58,585 nt of DNA from Candidatus Peribacteraceae bacterium. Lineage in GTDB: Bacteria > Patescibacteriota > Gracilibacteria > Peribacterales > Peribacteraceae. Shown here one piece after another: positions 51,925 to 58,585 of this stretch. Made by a program: the position numbers and the translations under genes. Location: positions 1 to 58,585 of the forward strand of contig JAQTSD010000001.1 of NCBI GenBank assembly GCA_028711445.1, given 5' to 3'. The first letter of the stretch is position 1. Each line of letters opens with the position of its first letter. Under the pieces are notes generated by a model. That model had not been told where the DNA came from. It made no database searches and was given only the letters and a program-made list of their open reading frames with translations.

Positions 51925-51951
51925 TTAGCACTCGCTAGTTTAGAGTGCCAG
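51925..51951. promoter_or_regulatory. CIRCE element (HrcA operator) of dnaK
   Basis: TTAGCACTC, nine bases, GAGTGCCAG. The left arm is the CIRCE consensus and the right arm matches seven of nine positions of GAGTGCTAA. It overlaps the -10 box and the transcription start. Confidence 0.9.
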
Positions 51952-51965
51952 ACACAAAGAGTCAA
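51937..51965 (-). promoter_or_regulatory. dnaK promoter
   Basis: Minus strand TTGACT (51965-51960), 17-bp spacer, TAAACT (51942-51937). The start site is predicted near 51930, giving a leader of about 19 nt. The CIRCE site covers it. Confidence 0.75.
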
Positions 51966-51985
51966 AAGAAAAAGAGGTAACAAAT

Positions 51986-52083
51986 CGTCATGGTGAGGAG
52001 GCCCGCACTCATGGTTCGAGACGCCCTTCGCTACGCTTCGGGTTCCTCACCATGACGAGTGCGGGCCATCTCGAACCATGACG
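51986..52083. repeat. 98-bp interleaved inverted repeat, copy 2
   Basis: Same block order as copy 1. Block B reads GCCCGCACTC and B' GAGTGCGGGC: both arms changed together compared with copy 1. The central hairpin also changed on both sides (CCC/GGG instead of GTGCT/AGCAC). Confidence 0.8.
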
Positions 52084-52119
52084 CATTTTCGGCTTTCTCT
52101 ATTCAATTTCTTCCTCTGA

Positions 52120-53460
<1,341 letters not shown>

Positions 53461-53489
53461 GTTCTCTACAACTGCGGACATTGTGGCTT

Positions 53490-53572
53490 GCCCCGTACCG
53501 ACGCGCCTCTATACTTGATGCACGTCCAATGCGTTGGTTTTGTGTAATTCGTAAGCGCGTCTGGTACGGGGC
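53490..53572. repeat. Inverted repeat bracketing the tRNA-Ala promoter
   Basis: GCCCCGTACCGACGCGC at 53490-53506 and GCGCGTCTGGTACGGGGC at 53555-53572 are complementary with one unpaired T. The right arm enters the tRNA acceptor stem. The tRNA-Ala promoter, TTGCCC-16-TATACT (53488-53515), overlaps the left arm and extends past it. Confidence 0.55.
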
Positions 53573-53645
53573 TGTAGCTCAGTTGGCTTAGAGCGCCGCA
53601 TTCGCATTGCGGAGGTCAGGGGTTCGACTCCCCTCAGCTCCACCA
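53568..53645 (+). tRNA. tRNA-Ala (anticodon CGC)
   Basis: Cloverleaf: acceptor GGGGCTG/CAGCTCC with one G-T pair, anticodon arm CCGCA-TTCGCAT-TGCGG, T arm with GGTTCGACTCC, discriminator A and encoded CCA. Anticodon CGC reads GCG. The promoter TATACT at 53510-53515 predicts a precursor with a 46-nt leader. Confidence 0.95.
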
Positions 53646-53863
53646 CTCAATCTATTGTAGACAGTCTTGAGTGAGATACCGAGGATACCGGCTGCTTTCA
53701 CCTTATCGCCATCAGTCGCCGCAAGTAACTCTTTTAGCAATGCATCCTTTACTTGTGTCTCGATATTCCTGGAGACATCCGTAATAGTCACCTGAATTCG
53801 CAGACTCAATATCGTACCTTTCCTCGAAGATTCGATAGCCACAGATGAGAGTTGTTCTGGCAC
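53588..53863 (-). CDS. Fis-type helix-turn-helix protein running into tRNA-Ala
   Basis: 91 residues if started at GTG 53863, which lies nine nucleotides after the -10 box TACAAT; the ATG at 53872 touches that box and should be upstream of the transcript start. The C-terminal half is a Fis/HTH_8 unit: VKDALLKELLAATDGDKVKAAGILGISLKTVYNRL in outline. The last 20 residues are read from the antisense strand of tRNA-Ala and give the artefact-like SGGAEGSRTPDL. The gene may have lost its true end. A DNA-binding role is plausible. The N-terminus shows no sensor domain. Confidence 0.6.
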   Translation of the reverse strand: MPEQLSSVAIESSRKGTILSLRIQVTITDVSRNIETQVKDALLKELLAATDGDKVKAAGILGISLKTVYNRLSGGAEGSRTPDLRNANAAL

Positions 53864-53872
53864 AGGGTACAT

Positions 53873-53900
53873 ATTGTAAGTTGATTTATCTTTTGGTCAA
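53873..53900 (-). promoter_or_regulatory. Promoter of the Fis-like gene
   Basis: Minus strand TTGACC (53900-53895), 16-bp spacer, TACAAT (53878-53873). The predicted start near 53866 favours GTG 53863 as the start codon. Confidence 0.55.
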
Positions 53901-53901
53901 C

Positions 53902-53977
53902 TGGTGGCCCAGACCAGGATCGAACTGGTGACACCTCGCTCTTCAGGCGAGTGCTCTACCAACTGAGCTACCGGGCC
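53902..53977 (-). tRNA. tRNA-Phe (anticodon GAA)
   Basis: Minus-strand cloverleaf: acceptor GGCCCGG/CTGGGCC with one G-T pair, anticodon arm CTCGC-CTGAAGA-GCGAG, T arm with AGTTCGATCC, discriminator A and encoded CCA. Confidence 0.95.
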
Positions 53978-54071
53978 ACGCGCGCACTATAGCAAGATTG
54001 ATCGCGACGGAATAGTCGTGCGTCACAATCGAAAGTGCTGTTTGGAGTGAGGAACCTTCACTTGTCAGATA

Positions 54072-54100
54072 TTGACATTATTATAAAAATATATTACAAT
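54072..54100 (+). promoter_or_regulatory. Consensus promoter of the VanW gene
   Basis: TTGACA, 17-bp spacer, TACAAT in a strongly AT-rich stretch. The predicted leader to ATG 54136 is about 29 nt. Confidence 0.7.
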
Positions 54101-54135
54101 ATTCATAATAGAATTAGACAACACACATACATTAC

Positions 54136-55572
54136 ATGCAACACCCCCCTTCACACCTCAAGCATCTCACGCAGACTTTCACAGTCCTCTTGAGCATCTT
54201 AACCATTCTCATCACGCTTCCACGTATGCCGCAGAATGACGGCGCTTCGATTGTTCCGCAGCACAGAGCGGCTCCAGAGATGATCACGGGGCGAGTCACC
54301 CCGCAGGCGGTCGAGAATGCCGTCCATGTCCCCGATACCATGGAGTATCGCGTCGCCCGCAGACTGAAGACTCGCTTACAGACGACAGGATCGCCCTCTC
54401 CGGATCTCGAAACCCTTGTCGGGGGGCTTACCGAGCGTGAAGAGCTTATGCGCCAGACGATAGCCGCCATCGTGCAGACCGATACGGGTGAGAGGGTGTC
54501 CGATTGGGAACTCTCGCTCGAGCGAACGCCGACGTGGATCGCTCCATCATTTTCTCTGACATCTGCACACTTCACCGTAAGTTCACAACGCATTCAAGGA
54601 TACCTGCAGAGCAATCCCCTTCCCGGCACTGTCCGACCGATCGACGCAACCGTACTGTCGACGCAGACAGACGAGGATACTATCCTCCGAGCGCAGACAG
54701 ACACGATCGCCCAAGGCGGCTACGAAACGGATGATGTGCAAGTGTCTCGGGCGATTGCGGACGCTTTCGCGACACACATGTCTTCCCTCGTCCTTACTGT
54801 CCGACAACGCGGAGGGCGGATTTCCTACCTCGATGAAAACGGCCGACAACTGACGCTAGAACGCCTCTCCGTCGGTCAATCGAATTACAAGTATTCCCCT
54901 GCCGACCGTATCTTCAACGTCCGGAAGGCCCTCAAAGAACACGTCAACAATGTCATTGTGCCTGCAGGACAGGTCTTCTCGTTCAATGCAACGCTGGGTG
55001 GAGCGGTGAGCCTTGGGAACGGCTGGCGCAATGCGAAAGTCATCGTCAGCGGTACGCAACTGGAGATGCGACCGGGCGGCGGCATCTGCCAGACATCCAC
55101 AACCGTGTACCGCGCTATCGTGAACGGCGGTTTCCCCGTCATCGAACGCCGCTCCCATAGCTTGTATGTCACCTATTACAAACAGTACGGCGTTGGTATC
55201 GATGCAACAGTCTATTCAGGAACGCAGGACCTCACTTTCGTGAATGACACCGGTGCCCCTCTGCTTATCCAAGCATCAGACAATCCGGAGACTTCCGACG
55301 CAACGGTCAGTTTCTACGGAATCCCTGACAACAGAACGGTACAAGTGGAGGGTCCATATTTTTCCCGCAACGCTCCGGATGATCTGCTTGTGAACAATCG
55401 TCATGTTGCCGGTAATGAGATTGTCTGGGTTCAAACCGTCAATCGGCCAGACGGCACCGAAGAGAAAAACCTCATTGTCTCACGGTATCTCAATATGCCT
55501 CGCTCGCTCGCAGCCGAATTCCAAACGCCTGCGGACACGACGAAGGAGCTGATGGCCAGCAGGGCCTTATGA
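54136..55572 (+). CDS. VanW-family secreted protein
   Basis: 478 residues. One membrane or signal helix (FTVLLSILTILITLP) is followed by a poorly conserved region of about 250 residues and the VanW domain: FNVRKALKEHVNNVIVPAGQVFSFN, GWRNAKVIVSGTQLEMRPGGGICQTSTTVYRA in outline, and FPVIERRSHS. VanW occurs near vancomycin-resistance genes, but its reaction is unknown; many CPR genomes have similar secreted VanW proteins that probably act on the cell wall. It has a consensus promoter and is followed by the DsbA-like gene on the same strand. Confidence 0.88.
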   Translation: MQHPPSHLKHLTQTFTVLLSILTILITLPRMPQNDGASIVPQHRAAPEMITGRVTPQAVENAVHVPDTMEYRVARRLKTRLQTTGSPSPDLETLVGGLTEREELMRQTIAAIVQTDTGERVSDWELSLERTPTWIAPSFSLTSAHFTVSSQRIQGYLQSNPLPGTVRPIDATVLSTQTDEDTILRAQTDTIAQGGYETDDVQVSRAIADAFATHMSSLVLTVRQRGGRISYLDENGRQLTLERLSVGQSNYKYSPADRIFNVRKALKEHVNNVIVPAGQVFSFNATLGGAVSLGNGWRNAKVIVSGTQLEMRPGGGICQTSTTVYRAIVNGGFPVIERRSHSLYVTYYKQYGVGIDATVYSGTQDLTFVNDTGAPLLIQASDNPETSDATVSFYGIPDNRTVQVEGPYFSRNAPDDLLVNNRHVAGNEIVWVQTVNRPDGTEEKNLIVSRYLNMPRSLAAEFQTPADTTKELMASRAL

Positions 55573-55688
55573 AGCTGTACCACCGCATATACCGAACGTA
55601 AAACGGACATGACTTTTCTCATACACAAGAAGTGCTATGCTTCGCTTCGCGCATTTCGATGACGCTTTTATTTTCTTCTCACCATACG

Positions 55689-56393
55689 ATGGATTCTCAA
55701 CGTTCCAACAGTATCTGGTTCTCCATTTCCATGGGCCTTCTCGGCGTCATCGTGGGCTACGGCCTCTCGATGGCTGTCGGCAAGCCCGCTGCGTCGACCA
55801 CTCCACCACCGACTGCTGCTCAACCGACAGACCCGGGAGAAGAACAGCCGACCGTCGTGACCGTGAAACCGATCGGTGAAAATGACCATGTTCGCGGAAG
55901 CAAGGATGCCAAGCTCACTCTTTTCGTCTACAGCGATTTCGAATGCCCGTACTGCAGCCGTCATCATCCGACTCTGAAGCAGCTCCTGCAGGCATATCCT
56001 GAAGATGTAAATATGGTCTTCAGACACTTCCCGTTGAGTTTCCATGCCAATGCGCAAAAAGCATCTGAGGCTGCTGAGTGTGCGGGAGAGTTGGGAGGAA
56101 ACGATGCTTTCTGGCAGATGCATGACATGTTGTTTGAGAAGGGTGTCGGTGCAGAGAAGTACAGCGGTTATGCAAAAGATATTAAGCTCAACGCAACGAA
56201 ATTCGACGAATGCCTCTCGAGCGGTAAGACAGCGGAGCGCATCAAGGATGATGAGGAGAGTGGTACGCAGGCCGGCGTCCGTGGAACGCCTGCAACGATC
56301 ATTTACAACAATGAGACGGAGGAGGCACAGCTCATTTCCGGCGCTCTCCCGTTTGCCAACTTCAAGACCACGATCGACGGCATTCTGAAGTGA
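55689..56393 (+). CDS. DsbA-like thiol oxidoreductase
   Basis: 234 residues from ATG 55689; starts at 55659 and 55632 add residues that look non-native. A membrane anchor (IWFSISMGLLGVIVGYGLSMA) and a Pro/Thr-rich linker precede the thioredoxin fold with the redox motif DFECPYCSRHH, VFRHFPLSFH, and the cis-Pro loop GVRGTPATII. It forms or reshuffles disulfides outside the membrane, which suits the Cys-rich exported proteins in this window. An intrinsic terminator follows closely. Confidence 0.9.
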   Translation: MDSQRSNSIWFSISMGLLGVIVGYGLSMAVGKPAASTTPPPTAAQPTDPGEEQPTVVTVKPIGENDHVRGSKDAKLTLFVYSDFECPYCSRHHPTLKQLLQAYPEDVNMVFRHFPLSFHANAQKASEAAECAGELGGNDAFWQMHDMLFEKGVGAEKYSGYAKDIKLNATKFDECLSSGKTAERIKDDEESGTQAGVRGTPATIIYNNETEEAQLISGALPFANFKTTIDGILK

Positions 56394-56413
56394 TTCTGAC
56401 TCAAACATTCTGA

Positions 56414-56437
56414 GGGGCGGCTTTGCCGCCCCTTTTT
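56414..56437 (+). terminator. Rho-independent terminator after the DsbA-like gene
   Basis: GGGGCGGC, loop TTT, GCCGCCCC, then five T. It starts 20 nt after the stop and is the clearest terminator in the window. Confidence 0.92.
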
Positions 56438-56486
56438 GCAGTCTACAGAGCGACAAATTACTGTTTGCTGCTTCAAAGACGAATGA

Positions 56487-56516
56487 TTGTACCCGGAGAC
56501 TGCTCCTCGCTATACT
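56487..56516 (+). promoter_or_regulatory. Promoter of the second lipoprotein gene
   Basis: TTGTAC, 18-bp spacer, TATACT. The leader to ATG 56543 would be about 20 nt. Confidence 0.5.
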
Positions 56517-56542
56517 AGCGCTCCCGTTTCCCCTTTATTCCA

Positions 56543-57484
56543 ATGCGCATTCCTCTTGCTCTGCTTGCAACCACTCTCTTGCTCGTGGCATGCACCACCG
56601 CTCCCGCAACGGAAGACCCCTCCATTGCGACAAGTTCCTCAAGCGAGCCGACGCAAGGGTCGGGAGCAGAGATGGAGACGAGAAATGTGAGCTACGAGGG
56701 AACTGTGAAACCAGCTGGCATCAGCATCTACCAACAAGGGACGCATCGTCTACTGCTCCCCGACGGACGCTTCATCCTACTGGAGAGCTCAAGCGTCGAT
56801 CTGAACGGATACGTGGATGAGCGTGTGATGGTTCAGGGGTCCATTCGCCCCACCGTGGAAGCGGGTGGGGTTATCATGCGCGTGGATAACATTGCTCTCC
56901 TGGAGCCAAGAAATGGAGCATCATCTCTGTCGAGTAGTATGGAGTCGAGTGTGACAGTCAGCAGCATCGCCTCCTCCACTCCTCCCACGACAGCATCTTC
57001 GAAACCAGGAGTAAGCCAGACGCAGAGCAGCACCGCGGATGTCGCCTCTTCGACTCCTCCCATCATTGAAAGAGAGACGCTCTCACCGGAAGTAGAGGCG
57101 CGCACCAAGACGATGGAGAAAGACAAGACAACGGCTGATCAGTGGACACAACAGTACTGCACGGGGCACATCGGCTTCTGCGTTCCGGTTCATCGCAACT
57201 GGTACTACAAATCATTCGGGACAACCACATCAGCATTGTGGCACGTGGAAATGAGCTCTGAAGATATCGCCTCGGTTTATGCAGGGCCGATTCAAGTGGA
57301 TCTCTATCCGGGTTCCGTCTCTGCGAAGAAAGCGACGGACGGGCAGGTGCGTGTGCAGGGCTCGGAAGTGGTGGGCTTCCGTGAGTGGACGGAAAATCGG
57401 CATTTTGAGATTTCTGCACCGGCGAGTCTGGAAGCTGCAGTGGGGTACATTACAGTGCACGTAAGTCAATACACCGAACAGTAA
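56543..57484 (+). CDS. Lipoprotein related to the one at 24587
   Basis: 313 residues. The lipobox LVAC closes a short leader (MRIPLALLATTLL). Residues 50-120 carry the beta-rich unit GISIYQQGTHRLLLPDG...ESSSVDLNGYVDERVMVQGSI, shared with the lipoprotein at 24587. A long Ser/Thr-rich linker (about 130-200) follows, then a C-terminal domain with YCTGHIGFCVPVHRNWYYKSFG and AVGYITVHVSQ. It should be lipid-anchored with the C-terminal domain held away from the membrane. Function unknown. Confidence 0.7.
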   Translation: MRIPLALLATTLLLVACTTAPATEDPSIATSSSSEPTQGSGAEMETRNVSYEGTVKPAGISIYQQGTHRLLLPDGRFILLESSSVDLNGYVDERVMVQGSIRPTVEAGGVIMRVDNIALLEPRNGASSLSSSMESSVTVSSIASSTPPTTASSKPGVSQTQSSTADVASSTPPIIERETLSPEVEARTKTMEKDKTTADQWTQQYCTGHIGFCVPVHRNWYYKSFGTTTSALWHVEMSSEDIASVYAGPIQVDLYPGSVSAKKATDGQVRVQGSEVVGFREWTENRHFEISAPASLEAAVGYITVHVSQYTEQ

Positions 57485-57537
57485 GATGGCTTCTTTGGCG
57501 TTGCTTTAAGCATAACGAAGTCTGCTAAGATACCATC

Positions 57538-58113
57538 ATGCCTCTCTTCACGTACAAAGGGCACAAGGAGGATGGCTCCGTCACGGAAGGTGGCGTAGAT
57601 GCCGTGAGCCTGCAGGCTGCGCGGGATTCGCTTCTTGAGATGAAGATTTTCGTGGATGATATCCAAGAAGAAGGTGGAGAGCCCACCGTAGATTTTTCGA
57701 ATGCATGGACGGTGAGTGACGAATCGCAAAAAGCCCCTTTCGCTCCGAATGTTGCCGTGCATGATGACCCAGTGGCGCCGACCTATGATGCAGGATTGCC
57801 GCCCGCTCCTCCGGCAATGCGCGTCTATTTCCCGATCATCGACACCCTGCGTCTCTATGCAGGATGGCTACTTGCCGGATATATCCTCGCTTTCGCACTC
57901 GGTTCCTATCAGGCCTTCAAGCCGCTTCCATTCGAGATTCCTTATGTGATGGCTTTTCTGACCTCCCCGCTTATCCTGAGCTTCTGTCTCGCCGCATTTC
58001 TTTTCCTTCTCTTCACAGATCTCCATCGATTACTGAAAAGAGGAGTCTTCAAAGGATTTGTTCTTACTATCCTCGCCGCGGGAGTCTTCGTGCTTTTCCG
58101 CATCAACGTTTAA
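57538..58113 (+). CDS. Membrane protein with PilC/GspF-like N-terminal unit
   Basis: 191 residues. The first 45 (MPLFTYKGHKEDGSV, then VDAVSLQAARDSLLEMKIFVDDI) follow the start of PilC/GspF platform proteins, a small unit that normally precedes the PilC membrane domain. Here a Pro/Asp-rich linker of about 50 residues leads instead to three or four helices: LYAGWLLAGYILAFALG, VMAFLTSPLILSFCLAAFLFLLF and GFVLTILAAGVFVLF. TAAGAT (57526-57531) ends six nucleotides before the ATG, predicting a leaderless mRNA. A pilus-related role is a guess. Confidence 0.65.
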   Translation: MPLFTYKGHKEDGSVTEGGVDAVSLQAARDSLLEMKIFVDDIQEEGGEPTVDFSNAWTVSDESQKAPFAPNVAVHDDPVAPTYDAGLPPAPPAMRVYFPIIDTLRLYAGWLLAGYILAFALGSYQAFKPLPFEIPYVMAFLTSPLILSFCLAAFLFLLFTDLHRLLKRGVFKGFVLTILAAGVFVLFRINV

Positions 58114-58143
58114 CAACAATCGGCGGCGAAAAAGCGACCAATA

Positions 58144-58241
58144 CGTCATGGTGAGGAGGTCCGCGCTCATGGTTCGAGACGTGCTTCGTTGCGCTCAGCA
58201 CCCCTCACCATGACGAGCGCGGGCCGTCTCGAACCATGGTC
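58144..58241. repeat. 98-bp interleaved inverted repeat, copy 3
   Basis: Closest to copy 1. Block B has a C-to-T change (GGTCCGCGCTC) that still pairs as G-T with B'. It lies between convergent genes. Confidence 0.78.
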
Positions 58242-58262
58242 ATTGCCGCACTCATCATACTG

Positions 58263-58585
58263 TCACAGCCCCAGCTGCTTGCGGATCTCATCCGCTTTCT
58301 GCTGCTCGGTCTTGCGGGCCCCCTCCTGAACGGTGACGACTTGGAGATCCTTCCAATCTGCGGCGTGCTTCTGCTCGAGTTTCATGAGCTGCGTCAGGTG
58401 TTTGGGGGAGAGCTCAGAGAACTTGCGCCTCTCCTCATCGAGGATCTTCTGCAATTCATCGATCTGGAATTGACTCAACTTCGGGATCGCTTGAATGATC
58501 CGCCACTTCTCATCGCGCGTGAGGGAGATACTGCCGCGCAAAAGGGTGAGGAAGAGTTGCTCGTCGAACGTTGTATCCGCATGAG
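58263..58585 (-). CDS. Helical hypothetical protein, 5' end outside the window
   Basis: The frame is open to the window edge, so the start is missing; an internal TTG at 58541 is not convincing. The visible part is helical and charged: DEQLFLTLLRGSISLTRDEKWRI, then LSQFQIDELQKILDEERRKF and a long amphipathic helix ending in EIRKQLGL. It resembles short helical domains at protein C-termini in CPR genomes. No function is assigned. Confidence 0.6.
   Translation of the reverse strand, partial: HADTTFDEQLFLTLLRGSISLTRDEKWRIIQAIPKLSQFQIDELQKILDEERRKFSELSPKHLTQLMKLEQKHAADWKDLQVVTVQEGARKTEQQKADEIRKQLGL

Overview
The window looks like chromosomal DNA of a Patescibacteria/CPR bacterium, most likely of the Peregrinibacteria/Peribacteria type. 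This is inferred from gene content and not from a marker-gene tree. The supporting signs are UGA used as an ordinary stop codon, base composition near or a little above 50% G+C by eye, a single Xer recombinase beside a dif-like site, a TrbC/VirB2-like small membrane pilin, FecR, VanW and LPKTG-type surface proteins, many small Cys-rich secreted proteins and lipoproteins, and scattered housekeeping genes rather than classical operons. No rRNA, CRISPR array, prophage or insertion sequence is visible. Four tRNA genes (Val, Ile, Ala, Phe) all encode their 3' CCA.

Layout. 1-8 kb: DUF218 protein (cut by the window edge), dif-like site, xer, two small membrane proteins, a Lys-rich protein with an EF-Tu domain II-like end, a TMTC-like TPR membrane protein, malic enzyme, and a Cys-rich repeat protein overlapping a lipoprotein gene. 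8-22 kb: tyrS, a giant protein with two MutS-type ATPase domains in one chain, rluD, a FecR-like protein, a PilB/GspE ATPase, a class B PBP and glmS. 22-32 kb: rpsT-ruvX, a sigma-region-4/HARE-HTH regulator, a lipoprotein, a frameshifted gene, recA behind two palindromes, a frameshifted dnaB, mraY, and gap1-fbp. 32-45 kb: membrane proteins, two GT4 glycosyltransferases, nadK, purA, prmC, a Cys-rich protein, a DciA-like protein, rpsP, a pilin-like protein, khpA, an LPKTG surface protein, secG, an oligopeptide-binding protein and rplI. 45-58.6 kb: an AT-rich membrane gene beside tRNA-Ile, cca, an endonuclease IV-like gene, gap2, dnaK with CIRCE, obg, a Fis-like gene running into tRNA-Ala, VanW, a DsbA-like protein, a second lipoprotein of the 24.6-kb type, and a PilC-N-terminus-like membrane protein.

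How the genes fit together. Cell-wall synthesis is represented by glmS, mraY, the class B PBP and perhaps VanW, and envelope work by secG, the DsbA-like protein, the LPKTG protein and the pilus ATPase. Central carbon metabolism has two GAPDH paralogs. The one next to fructose-1,6-bisphosphatase carries changes expected for NADP use and may be the gluconeogenic enzyme. Replication and repair are represented by dnaB, a DciA-like protein, recA, ruvX, the double MutS and the endonuclease IV-like gene.

The most general signal is that a sigma-70 -10 box (TATACT, TACAAT, TACACT and similar) lies only 6-12 nt before the start codon of more than twenty genes on both strands. This predicts leaderless or nearly leaderless mRNAs and fixes many start codons. 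A clear Shine-Dalgarno sequence is rare. Other high-value signals are the dif-like site beside xer, the tandem MutS, a pair of 18-bp palindromes upstream of recA, a tRNA-Ile with a UAU anticodon, and three copies of a 98-bp repeat whose inverted arms are interleaved.
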